25,450 bases of DNA from a virus: positions 1-25,450 of the IMG/VR virus record IMGVR_UViG_3300044858_002688; one strand, given 5' to 3'. A program made the position numbers and the translations under genes. Positions 13,882 through 20,097 of the stretch are shown in pieces. The notes under the pieces are model-generated. The model was not told the origin of the DNA and did no database searches. It was given only the letters and a program-made list of their open reading frames with translations. Numbering within the stretch: position 1 is the stretch's first letter; each line of letters starts with the position of its first letter.

Positions 13882-14146
13882 CGAAATCAGCATCGCTGCG
13901 TGCATACCAGACCATGCCGGTACATTCGAATCGGCAAGAGATGCAGTGGAAGACATAAAAGCAATCATAGACGACGAAGACTTCACAATGAAAGTCTGGG
14001 CAGATCCATTTATGGCAGTGTTTAAATGGCCAGGAAAACCATCAGCAATGAACTGCTATGCGTGGGAATGCGCAGAGTTAGAATGTGCAGAGCCAATGAA
14101 AGGGGGTGATGAGAATGGCAAGAAAAAGACTGATCCAGTGCGCTGA
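13865..14146 (+). CDS. 93-residue acidic unidentified protein
   Basis: A 93-residue protein beginning at a GTG behind GGAGG, inside the end of the previous gene. It has a helical stretch (FESARDAVEDIKAIID) and a strand-rich part (FTMKVWADPFMAVFKW), and near the end CYAWECAELEC, another group of cysteines, followed by a charged tail. The size and alternation suggest a small alpha/beta fold. Not recognised. Confidence 0.68.
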   Translation: MNHYHNEISIAACIPDHAGTFESARDAVEDIKAIIDDEDFTMKVWADPFMAVFKWPGKPSAMNCYAWECAELECAEPMKGGDENGKKKTDPVR

Positions 14147-14336
14147 TTGTACAGTGCGCTTCGATCCAGTCCAAACCGGGTTTTACTCGGAGGGTTTCGG
14201 ATACGGGCTATGCGACGAATGCGAATACGCACAGTCAATAGCATTGAGCAGTGTTCAGGACTTCAACCTGGACAGAACAGGAGAGACCAATGGATATTCA
14301 GAAATTGAAAGAACTTCTCGAATCAGCGAGGAGTAA
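14115..14336 (+). CDS. 73-residue protein with zinc-ribbon-like cysteines
   Basis: Encodes MARKRLIQCADC near the N-terminus and GYGLCDEC about 25 residues later, two CxxC pairs that look like a zinc ribbon, then a polar tail. I chose the ATG at 14115 because AAGGGGG lies eight bases before it; GTG at 14106 and ATG at 14109 are in the same frame. It overlaps the preceding gene by 32 bases and the following one by 47, an unusually long overlap at both ends. Confidence 0.68.
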   Translation: MARKRLIQCADCTVRFDPVQTGFYSEGFGYGLCDECEYAQSIALSSVQDFNLDRTGETNGYSEIERTSRISEE

Positions 14337-14736
14337 CTCATATACGGCAAGCAACTCTGCTGAAAACGCAGCATCGTACGCAAAAGATGCAGAGTCAGAA
14401 GCCAATGATCTATACTACGAACTAGACAAGATCGTTGACAATCTCGACGAACTGACTGGCTTCAATCCAGAAGTGCTGCGAGATCTAAGGCTAGTTCAAA
14501 AGAACTTACTCAACGCATCACAACTAGCCGGCAAAGAAATGGACAGAATCATCAATGGTGACGGAGTAGAAGAAGACAAAAGATGGTCATTCTTGAATGC
14601 CATTCTAAACAGAGTCTTCGAGTACAACATCGCAGGTGATTCGTTCGAAAAGTTCGATGAATCGTACGATATCTCGTACGACTTCGGCACAGGCGCGTAC
14701 ATCGTACAGCGCCAGAAGGAGGAGAACAATGGGTAA
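14290..14736 (+). CDS. 148-residue helical protein of unknown function
   Basis: The N-terminal 100 residues are predicted as coiled or bundled helices: QKLKELLESARSNSYTASN, AENAASYAKDAESEANDLYY, LDKIVDNLDELTGF, with Ala/Ser/Glu in heptad-like spacing. The C-terminus is strand-rich (FEKFDESYDISYDFGTGAYI). I selected the ATG at 14290, which follows AGGAGAG; the frame extends 13 codons further without a ribosome site. It overlaps the next gene by eight bases. No family is recognised. Confidence 0.72.
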   Translation: MDIQKLKELLESARSNSYTASNSAENAASYAKDAESEANDLYYELDKIVDNLDELTGFNPEVLRDLRLVQKNLLNASQLAGKEMDRIINGDGVEEDKRWSFLNAILNRVFEYNIAGDSFEKFDESYDISYDFGTGAYIVQRQKEENNG

Positions 14737-15160
14737 GACAATCAAGAGCAAGCTCAGGTGCGTACCGCCACGACTGGCAGATATCAAAGACATCAATGTA
14801 AACATGAGTGGTGAAGTTGATGTAGAGATCCTCAGCAATGCGTTCGAATCGGCAGTAGTCGAGATCGGACGACAGATGTCAAAGAGATACAACAACACAG
14901 ATCACCAAATGGCAACAGTTCGATTCGTTGGTGATCTGCACGAAGCAATCAAAGAACTCAAAAACTACACCGGCTGGGGTGCACGAACAAGGCTCGCAAC
15001 AGATGCAGGCTACAGCACGGGCAGTTGGGATGCAAACGATTGCGGATCAAACAATACAGACTTCGACGATCTCTACGAGAAAGCCGTAGTCACATTCGCA
15101 GTCAATCTCAACCGCACTGCCAAGGCAAAGCCGCAACTCAAGAAGTTGGGAGTCAAGTAA
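14729..15160 (+). CDS. 143-residue protein of unknown function
   Basis: Starts MGKTIKSKLRCVPPRLADIK after GGAGG. It has a strand-helix part (VDVEILSNAFESAVVEIG), then VRFVGDLHEAIKELKNYTG, and a C-terminus with YEKAVVTFAVNLN. The single-Cys start and Lys-rich ends give a basic protein. The frame is open about 30 codons upstream but overlaps the previous gene; the ATG with the ribosome site is preferred. No family recognised. It is followed by a very stable UUCG hairpin. Confidence 0.72.
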   Translation: MGKTIKSKLRCVPPRLADIKDINVNMSGEVDVEILSNAFESAVVEIGRQMSKRYNNTDHQMATVRFVGDLHEAIKELKNYTGWGARTRLATDAGYSTGSWDANDCGSNNTDFDDLYEKAVVTFAVNLNRTAKAKPQLKKLGVK

Positions 15161-15169
15161 CTATCACAG

Positions 15170-15193
15170 GGGGAGGGGCTTCGGCTCCTCCCC
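15170..15193 (+). other. Stable C(UUCG)G hairpin
   Basis: GGGGAGGGGC-TTCG-GCTCCTCCCC is a ten-pair stem (one G-U) closed by C-UUCG-G, the most stable RNA tetraloop class. It ends just before TAGGAGG, the ribosome site of the next gene, and TTTT follows only nine bases later. It may reduce read-through, protect the 3' end of upstream mRNA, or regulate access to the ribosome site. Confidence 0.72.
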
Positions 15194-15204
15194 TAGGAGG
15201 TTTT

Positions 15205-15579
15205 ATGTGCGAAAAATACAACGGTTGGCATAACTACGAAACATGGAATATGAATCTATGGCTTACCAATGATTCAGGATTCTATGATATCGCAGAAGAA
15301 AGAATAGAAGAAATTGCCAAAGACGAGTCAATCAACGAGGGTTACTCAAACCTGGACAAAATGGATGTTACCTACAAGGTATCGCAGTGGCTAGAAGAAT
15401 ATGCAAATGCAATGTGGTTGGATGACTTCCAGTCATGCAACTTCAATCATTCCTATGGGCCACTAGGCGACATCGCAAACGCAGCGTGGAATGAAATCCA
15501 ATGGTACGACATCGCAGAGCACCTAGTGGATGACTGGCTGACAAACAATAAGGAGGTAGCAAATGCCGTTCTCGGATAA
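15205..15579 (+). CDS. DUF7249-like protein (GWHNYETW family)
   Basis: The 124-residue protein begins MCEKYNGWHNYETWNMNLWL, a hallmark of a large phage family (DUF7249-type: GW.NYETW...LW..N). The remainder is helical and acidic (AEERIEEIAKDESINEGYSN, VSQWLEEYANAMWLDDF, HLVDDWLTNNKEV). It is found in many unrelated phages and in some bacteria, but no biochemical role is known to me. The ATG at 15205 follows GGAGG; the open frame upstream lies over the previous gene. It overlaps the next gene by 17 bases. Confidence 0.82.
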   Translation: MCEKYNGWHNYETWNMNLWLTNDSGFYDIAEERIEEIAKDESINEGYSNLDKMDVTYKVSQWLEEYANAMWLDDFQSCNFNHSYGPLGDIANAAWNEIQWYDIAEHLVDDWLTNNKEVANAVLG

Positions 15580-16186
15580 GCCATTAGAATCCGGGCGCAA
15601 CGATGCGCACGGTATCGAATGGGCAGTATATCAAGATCTAGATGTAGATCCAGAGGATCACAAGGCGTTCACTATCATAGGCAGTAGAGGCACTGGCCGA
15701 CACATCAAGACAGATGTGACATGCGACTCAATGGACGAGTTCCAAGCAGAACTCGACTCCGGCAAGTATGTAATGTCATTGCCATTGTACATGCTAGCAC
15801 ATGGAGTAGTCCGTCTCAGCACTGGATCGTTCAGCGATCCATGGGACAGCGGTCAATGCGGCTTCGCTGCACTCACAAAAGAGCAGGCGCTAGATGTAAC
15901 CGACAAGGAAGATCTAGAGTCAATGCTCAGAAACGCAGTAGAAACATTCGACAGCGTAATCAATGGCAATGTAGTAGGCTATGTAATCACTCGCAAAGAC
16001 AAGTGCGCAGCATGCGAAAAAGAGTCGGAAACGCACTTAGACTCATGCTGGGGTTTCGTACTATCCGGCTGGGGTGGAATGGACGGCTTCCTAAAAGATG
16101 AGGTCTATCCGCAGGTAAACTATTGGGTTGATGAGTTAAGTCAACAAGAACACGCAACAGGAACAACAGTAAAATCAGATGACTAG
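15563..16186 (+). CDS. Conserved phage protein with PWDSGQ and DSCWGF motifs
   Basis: The 207-residue protein matches a widespread but uncharacterised family of phage and mobile-element proteins: LPLYMLAHGVVRLSTGSFSD, then PWDSGQCGFAALTKEQ, then VETFDSVINGNVVGYVI, and LDSCWGFVLSGWGG. These motifs occur in the expected order, with an insertion carrying CAAC (residues about 148-151) before the DSCWG motif. The N-terminal 60 residues look like an additional small domain. The ATG has GGAGG seven bases upstream. The function is unknown; its wide distribution suggests a general host-interaction role. Confidence 0.8.
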   Translation: MPFSDKPLESGRNDAHGIEWAVYQDLDVDPEDHKAFTIIGSRGTGRHIKTDVTCDSMDEFQAELDSGKYVMSLPLYMLAHGVVRLSTGSFSDPWDSGQCGFAALTKEQALDVTDKEDLESMLRNAVETFDSVINGNVVGYVITRKDKCAACEKESETHLDSCWGFVLSGWGGMDGFLKDEVYPQVNYWVDELSQQEHATGTTVKSDD

Positions 16187-16200
16187 AAAGGTAGTCACAA

Positions 16201-16353
16201 ATGGGATGGAAGTACGACGAAAAATTCGATAAGCTCACAAAGATCAGATTCGATCAAGAACTAGACAATCGCACAAGCGTCGACAACATATATAAGTTGC
16301 TCGTCGCAATTGCGTTCGCCATAGCAATAATGATCGGAAGTACCAAGAAGTAA
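16201..16353 (+). CDS. 50-residue tail-anchored membrane protein
   Basis: Encodes a charged N-terminal half starting MGWKYDEKFDKLTKIRFDQE, and a C-terminal hydrophobic helix (YKLLVAIAFAIAIMIG) ending STKK. Topology suggests a tail anchor with the N-terminus in the cytoplasm. It is the last gene of the rightward operon and stops just before the terminator. The ribosome site is weak (AAAGG, ten bases away). It has three ATA codons in the membrane region. Confidence 0.7.
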   Translation: MGWKYDEKFDKLTKIRFDQELDNRTSVDNIYKLLVAIAFAIAIMIGSTKK

Positions 16354-16356
16354 AAG

Positions 16357-16391
16357 ATCCCCGGTGCTGAACGCGGCACTGGGGATTTTTT
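16357..16391. terminator. Intrinsic terminator of the rightward operon
   Basis: ATCCCCGGTGC pairs with GCACTGGGGAT (eleven pairs, one G-U) around an eight-base loop, followed directly by six T on the plus strand. On the minus strand the hairpin is followed by CTTTTA, so it may also stop the leftward replication operon, which converges here. Confidence 0.93.
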
Positions 16392-16445
16392 ATACTGCTG
16401 ACCGGACGAAAGCAACCACTATCACGCAGGCGAAGTGGGCGAGGA

Positions 16446-16521
16446 TGGTGGGCCCGCCAGGATTCGAACCTGGGACCGCCGAGATATAAGCTCGGTGCTC
16501 TAACCGTTGAGCTACGGGCCC
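16446..16521 (-). tRNA. tRNA-Ile (anticodon UAU)
   Basis: A full cloverleaf of 76 bases: acceptor GGGCCCG with CGGGCCC, D arm GCTC...GAGC, anticodon stem CCGAG/CTCGG with loop CTTATAT (anticodon TAT), T arm CCAGG-TTCGAAT-CCTGG, discriminator A and an encoded CCA end. UAU reads AUA. In most bacteria AUA is read by a lysidine-modified CAU tRNA, so a UAU tRNA is unusual and would supplement a host poor in AUA decoding. The 5' ten bases overlap the 3' end of the upstream protein gene. Confidence 0.95.
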
Positions 16522-16799
16522 TCGCTGTTCATCAAAAATATTGGAGTGTGATTCCCGACCCAGCCACCGGTGACGTTGAAGTCCATCCACTCCTGAGCTT
16601 CGAGATCGTGGTCGCACTCGCATGCGCTCGCGTACTCGCACTCTGCCCGGAACTGCAAATCCAATTTGGCGAGGCACTTGTTGTAATCGTAGATAGCCAC
16701 CGGCCTGTTGAACTGCGTCCCGAACCCAACGAGGCAATCATCGAATCCGTCGTATAGAATGGCCCCATTTGCCCATTCCGGTGCCTGCAAGTCGTCCAT
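16512..16799 (-). CDS. Conserved phage protein (AILYDGFDD family)
   Basis: A 95-residue protein with PEWANGAILYDGFDDCLVGF, then RPVAIYDYNKCLAKL, and DFNVTGGWVGNHTPIFL. I recognise this order of motifs from many phages and prophages, where it is an uncharacterised protein usually encoded among early genes. A segment between (AECEYASACECDHD) adds four cysteines. The ATG follows GGAGG. Its last codons and its TAG stop are formed by the first ten bases of the tRNA-Ile, so transcript processing to make the tRNA would cut the end of this mRNA. Confidence 0.8.
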   Translation of the reverse strand: MDDLQAPEWANGAILYDGFDDCLVGFGTQFNRPVAIYDYNKCLAKLDLQFRAECEYASACECDHDLEAQEWMDFNVTGGWVGNHTPIFLMNSEGP

Positions 16800-16824
16800 A
16801 AAACCTCCGTATTCCGGTCTCAGA

Positions 16825-16860
16825 AGCCCCAGGAAGCCCGGAAAAGCTCCCCCTGGGGCT
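16825..16860. other. AGCCCCAGG/CCTGGGGCT hairpin between genes
   Basis: A perfect nine-pair stem around an 18-base loop lies between the 96-residue gene and the gene at 16512-16799. There is no T run after it on the leftward strand, so it is not a standard terminator. It may shape the expression of the last protein gene and the tRNA. Confidence 0.5.
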
Positions 16861-16873
16861 AGGCAGCCCCCCT

Positions 16874-17164
16874 TTAATTTGCGAGCCTAAATGCTTCCTC
16901 GTTAACCTCGACCTTGCCGTCAGCTTGGACCTCGGCAAAAGCATGAAGACTCTTCATCAATGTGTTTACCATTGGCCGGTGATCCTTGCCAGCTTTGGCG
17001 AGCTTGGCCACCGCATCAGTGATCATCTCCATGTTCTCAAGGACAGCTTCGTAGCCTTCTTTGAATCCAATCGCATGAGCCTCCGGCATGATGTCCTTCT
17101 CAATCCTGGTGGCCATGCACTGGCATAGACCATGCTCGCAAGCTTCTAACTCGATCCTGATCAT
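16874..17164 (-). CDS. 96-residue helical unidentified protein
   Basis: Begins MIRIELEACEHGLCQCMATR with three cysteines close together, followed by helices (HAIGFKEGYEAVLENMEMI, DAVAKLAKAGKDHRPMVNTL). The start overlaps the dnaB stop (TAATG), and GAGGT lies eight bases upstream, so it is translated with the helicase. It is not a known DnaC-type loader: it lacks a nucleotide-binding motif. The function is unknown. Confidence 0.72.
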   Translation of the reverse strand: MIRIELEACEHGLCQCMATRIEKDIMPEAHAIGFKEGYEAVLENMEMITDAVAKLAKAGKDHRPMVNTLMKSLHAFAEVQADGKVEVNEEAFRLAN

Positions 17165-18453
17165 TATCTTACCTCGCTAAACTTTGCAGTGGGTCGATGG
17201 AACTGTAGCTCAGCCAAACCGGTCGGCCCATTCCTGTGCTTGGCAATCTTAGCATACACGGTCTCGTCGATGTCGTCAAACGCAACGTCGCCCTTCTTCC
17301 AGAGCATCAACACCACGTCGGCATCCTGCTCAATAGCTCCGCTGTCGCGAAGGTCGGACAATCGTGGCTCTCCGGACTCTCGATACTCTGATGAGCGAGA
17401 GAGCTGCGACAACGCAATGACCGGAACGTTCAGCTCGCGTGCTAGCATCTTAAGACCACGGCTGATGTCGCTCACGTCATTGACGCGGTTGCCATCTTTA
17501 GATACGCGGTCCGGACTCATCAGCTGAAGGTAATCGACGATGATGAGATCGACGCCGCGATCAGAGAGTAGTCGGCGGCACTTGGACCGCAGCTCGCCAG
17601 GAGTTGCGGCTGGAGAGTCATCGACGTTGATGTCGGCACGCTCCACCTCATACACGCCGGCAGCGATCCTAGCCAGGTCCATGCCATTGTCGACTCCCTG
17701 TCTAATCTTCTGTAGCGGAACACCACTGGAAGCAGATAGCATTCGAGCACCGATCTGCTCAGAGCTCATCTCGATGGAGAAGATAGCAATCTTCTTTCCG
17801 GTAGCTGCGGCGTTCATGGCCATCGTCGTAGCCAAAGCTGTCTTGCCGACGCTAGGGCGTGCGGCAATGATGATCAGGTCAGACTTCTGCCACCCTCCGG
17901 TGACGCGGTCGATACTGGCGATACCGGTTGGCACACCTGCCCTGCTTTCCCCCGCCGCGATGCGAGCGATGCGGTCGTAGGCACGGCCCACCATCTCTGG
18001 TGCTGTCCAGAACCTACCGCTGCGCTGGCTTCGGCTGGCGGAGAAAAGGATCGACTCGGCCCTGTCCAGAGCTGACTCAGTCGACTCAGGCGAGCTGTAC
18101 CCCAGCTCAGCGATCTTGCGGGCTGCTTCAATCAGCCGGCGGTAGACCGCGTTATCCGCAACGATCTTCGCATACGCCTGCGGATTACCTGCGTATGGAG
18201 TAGATGTCATAGTCTCCGTAATGATGTTAGCAATCCCCGGGTACGACTTGGACTCCTCGTACACTGTGACCTGGTCAATAGGCTCACCCTTAGAATCGAG
18301 GCGCTCGAATGCGCCCCACACCTCTTGGAGTCCTGGGTTGTAGATGTCGTCTCGCTTGATCAGCTCAGACATCTGGCTAAAGATCGACGGATCGATCAGA
18401 ATGCTGCCAACCAGGGCCTGTTCAGCGATCTGGTCATGCGGGGCTACGTGCAT
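17164..18453 (-). CDS. dnaB: Replicative DNA helicase DnaB
   Basis: A 429-residue RecA-fold helicase that unwinds the fork for phage replication. The N-terminal helical domain (DQIAEQALVGSILIDP) is followed, after a linker near residue 150, by the motor: Walker A ARPSVGKTA (198-206), FSIEMS (225-230), Walker B DLIIVDYLQLM (302-312), SQLSR (349-353) and KHRNGPTG (405-412) with the arginine finger. The length is close to that of host DnaB. The ATG has AGGTAG just upstream and overlaps the stop of a small Cys-rich gene. No primase or helicase loader is visible in the window, so the phage may use host proteins or encode them elsewhere. Confidence 0.96.
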   Translation of the reverse strand: MHVAPHDQIAEQALVGSILIDPSIFSQMSELIKRDDIYNPGLQEVWGAFERLDSKGEPIDQVTVYEESKSYPGIANIITETMTSTPYAGNPQAYAKIVADNAVYRRLIEAARKIAELGYSSPESTESALDRAESILFSASRSQRSGRFWTAPEMVGRAYDRIARIAAGESRAGVPTGIASIDRVTGGWQKSDLIIIAARPSVGKTALATTMAMNAAATGKKIAIFSIEMSSEQIGARMLSASSGVPLQKIRQGVDNGMDLARIAAGVYEVERADINVDDSPAATPGELRSKCRRLLSDRGVDLIIVDYLQLMSPDRVSKDGNRVNDVSDISRGLKMLARELNVPVIALSQLSRSSEYRESGEPRLSDLRDSGAIEQDADVVLMLWKKGDVAFDDIDETVYAKIAKHRNGPTGLAELQFHRPTAKFSEVR

Positions 18454-18596
18454 CAGCTACCTCGCTTCTTGCGGGGCTTGTAGCACTTAGGGCAGTAAAG
18501 CATTAGCCCGCCCGAATCATTCTTCATGAGCTCTAGAAGCCCATGCTTCTTGCCCACAGATGGGCAGTAAATCCAGAAATCCTGTACCTCATTCAT
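18453..18596 (-). CDS. 47-residue cysteine-rich KTR-like protein
   Basis: Encodes WIYCPSVGKKHGLLELMK and LMLYCPKCYKPRKKRG, which matches the cysteine-rich KTR pattern (WIYCPxCGxKTR ... LYCPKCK). The second CxxC is intact, but in the first the second Cys is replaced by Val (CPSV), so zinc may not be bound. The stop overlaps the dnaB ATG by one base (TGATG), suggesting coupling. The overlap with the upstream gene is eight bases. The function of the family is unknown. Confidence 0.72.
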   Translation of the reverse strand: MNEVQDFWIYCPSVGKKHGLLELMKNDSGGLMLYCPKCYKPRKKRGS

Positions 18597-18861
18597 CTTG
18601 GCCTCCATTGCACTCTCGATATACTACTCCACCCCAGATGCCGAAGTCATCGGCATAGGATGAGATGCAAGCCCACGACTCGCAATACAGGCAGTTTAAC
18701 GCATAAGTCTTGTTGTCGTCAACCACCAGTCTCAGGAACGTATGGCCGTTGTGCACTGCTCGCTCAACAGCCCAGTCTAGCATCTTGTGAACCTGAGGAA
18801 CATCCCAGTTGCCCCTGTAATAGCGGCCCTGGAACTGCTCCTTATTGTATGCCATATCCAT
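18589..18861 (-). CDS. 90-residue unidentified early protein
   Basis: The protein (MDMAYNKEQFQGRYYRGNWD...) has a helical first half (DVPQVHKMLDWAVERAVHNG) and a strand-rich second half with CLYCESWAC, then FGIWGGVVYREC. The ATG at 18861 follows AAAGGAGG at eight bases, so the 17 further codons upstream are rejected. Four cysteines in the C-terminal half may hold a metal. The family is not recognised. Confidence 0.72.
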   Translation of the reverse strand: MDMAYNKEQFQGRYYRGNWDVPQVHKMLDWAVERAVHNGHTFLRLVVDDNKTYALNCLYCESWACISSYADDFGIWGGVVYRECNGGQDE

Positions 18862-18908
18862 AGATGGCCTCCTTTCTATGGGCATACTAGCAGAGGACCC
18901 AGGGACCG

Positions 18909-19073
18909 TCAAGTCACCTGGGTCTGGTTGATCGACACCTCTGGGCGCTTCTTGCCGACTAGCTCCCAGTAGTCGATGCCATACTTGTCGCAGTAGTCCT
19001 TGAGGGACATACCCTGCTTGATGGCATCGCGCCGGAAGAACTCAGCTGCTGCGTCTTTGGGTTTCTTGTTCAT
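18909..19073 (-). CDS. 54-residue helical protein
   Basis: Encodes a 54-residue protein starting MNKKPKDAAAEFFRRDAIKQ, then GMSLKDYCDKYGIDYWELV, which reads like a small helix-turn-helix: two helices joined by a short turn, as in phage regulators of the MerR/excisionase size class. DNA binding is possible but unproven. The ATG follows AGGAAG closely. It overlaps the upstream gene by 32 bases. Confidence 0.65.
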   Translation of the reverse strand: MNKKPKDAAAEFFRRDAIKQGMSLKDYCDKYGIDYWELVGKKRPEVSINQTQVT

Positions 19074-19239
19074 ACTTCCTGATTATCTCTAACGCTAGGG
19101 CGATCCCCCCGGCTGCGGCATGTGCAATGGTGTCGACGTCGCCGCGAACAATCGAAGAACGTACTGCCTCTATCTGCTCTGCTGTGAACCTTCTGCCGGA
19201 GATGAGGCGCTCCAGCTCAACCTCAGCCCTGCTCGCCAT
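19042..19239 (-). CDS. 65-residue helical protein
   Basis: The chain (MASRAEVELERLISGRRFTA...) is helical, with EQIEAVRSSIVRGDVDTIAH and GIALALEIIRKYEQ. No domain is recognised. It starts with an ATG behind GAGGGA and overlaps the DUF1599-like gene by 17 bases and the next gene by 32 bases. The compact overlap chain supports that it is real. Confidence 0.68.
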   Translation of the reverse strand: MASRAEVELERLISGRRFTAEQIEAVRSSIVRGDVDTIAHAAAGGIALALEIIRKYEQETQRRSS

Positions 19240-19567
19240 CTTTGTCCCTCGCTAGCGTAGACCACTTTTCCTCCCCCAGAGAAATCATGATCATGGCGTA
19301 GTTAGCGATATCTATTAGAGCGTCACGGACCTCAGGCCCGTACCAGTCCTCGTTTAGATTTATCTTACCGCCATCGATGCTGCCGTTCATGGAGTTCCAC
19401 ACCCGGGCGCACTTGTCTGAAGCAAGGCGAGAGAACACCCCATGAGGGCCCAGGGCCTCGATGTTGGTAGGACCGTAGCCGCGCTGCCTGGAGACAAGGA
19501 TCTCCCAGCAATCCCCGTAAAGATTGTAGAAATAATCCTTGAACGACTGCGGGACGTCATACCGCAC
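19223..19567 (-). CDS. DUF1599-like nucleotide-modification-associated protein
   Basis: A 114-residue helical protein with RGYGPTNIEALGPHGVFSRL, KCARVWN and EVRDALIDIANYAMIMI, the pattern of the DUF1599 (nucleotide modification associated domain 1) family and of MazG-like all-alpha pyrophosphatases. These act on, or are linked to, modified deoxynucleotide metabolism in phages. I prefer the GTG at 19567 because GGAG lies eight bases upstream; an ATG ten codons earlier (19597) is an alternative. It is encoded straight after a true MazG, with an eleven-base overlap, so the two may work together. Confidence 0.72.
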   Translation of the reverse strand: MRYDVPQSFKDYFYNLYGDCWEILVSRQRGYGPTNIEALGPHGVFSRLASDKCARVWNSMNGSIDGGKINLNEDWYGPEVRDALIDIANYAMIMISLGEEKWSTLARDKDGEQG

Positions 19568-19898
19568 GGTTGATGCTCCGCTCGCTGCTGAACCCATCAG
19601 GGTACCTGGCCTTGAGCTTGTCTATATTCTGCTGCGCCACGTCTGACATATCCGCGTTGATCGCGCTGCAGATCTCTGCCACATACCACAACACGTCGCC
19701 CAGCTCTTTCACCAACTTGTCCCTGTCGAGCTTGTGCCCATGCCCAACAACTTTCTTAAGGTAATCAACAACTTCGCCAGCCTCCCCGGCCAGCCCAAGA
19801 CCGGCGATGGCAAGCCTAGCCTGGTCGCTGTAAAGGTCTTGGAACGCGCCGGATGTGGCGGAAGAATCTTTCTGGTACTTATTAAAGTCAATGCTCAT
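19557..19898 (-). CDS. mazG: MazG-like nucleotide pyrophosphohydrolase
   Basis: A 113-residue protein with the MazG metal-binding pattern: LGLAGEAGEVVDYLKK (E39 and E42) and KELGDVLWYVAEIC (E65 and D68). It would hydrolyse NTP or dNTP to the monophosphate plus pyrophosphate; in phages such enzymes have been linked to alarmone levels or removal of unwanted nucleotides. It is a single-domain version, as usual in phages. It lies next to a DUF1599-like gene. Confidence 0.9.
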   Translation of the reverse strand: MSIDFNKYQKDSSATSGAFQDLYSDQARLAIAGLGLAGEAGEVVDYLKKVVGHGHKLDRDKLVKELGDVLWYVAEICSAINADMSDVAQQNIDKLKARYPDGFSSERSINRAV

Positions 19899-20097
19899 CT
19901 TCCAACCTCTCTTCTATTGCAGCGGCCGCCTTGCCGCGAGCTATAAATGATACCACGATAAACTTGTGCCGGCAATTGCCACACACGTACATCCTCGCAA
20001 CGTATTGCCTGGCCCCATAAACCAAGAACTTCTTTGCCCTCTTTCGGTGAGGCGATACTGCCTCACTATCACACTGAGGGCAAGTGAAGTGAATCAA
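19888..20097 (-). CDS. 69-residue zinc-ribbon protein
   Basis: The protein (MIHFTCPQCDSEAVSPHRKR...) has CPQC at residues 6-9 and CGNC about 30 residues later, a clear zinc ribbon, with a very basic middle (HRKRAKKFLVYGARQYVARM). It resembles the small ribbons of transcription factors such as NrdR or TFIIS-like domains but has no ATP-cone. The start is TTG overlapping the previous TGA (TTGA). It is a possible transcription regulator. Confidence 0.72.
   Translation of the reverse strand: MIHFTCPQCDSEAVSPHRKRAKKFLVYGARQYVARMYVCGNCRHKFIVVSFIARGKAAAAIEERLEDEH

Noticed and set aside
16446-16521. tRNA gene considered as a prophage attachment site
   Set aside because: No integrase is visible and the tRNA is complete with an encoded CCA inside a phage operon; phage tRNA supply explains it better.
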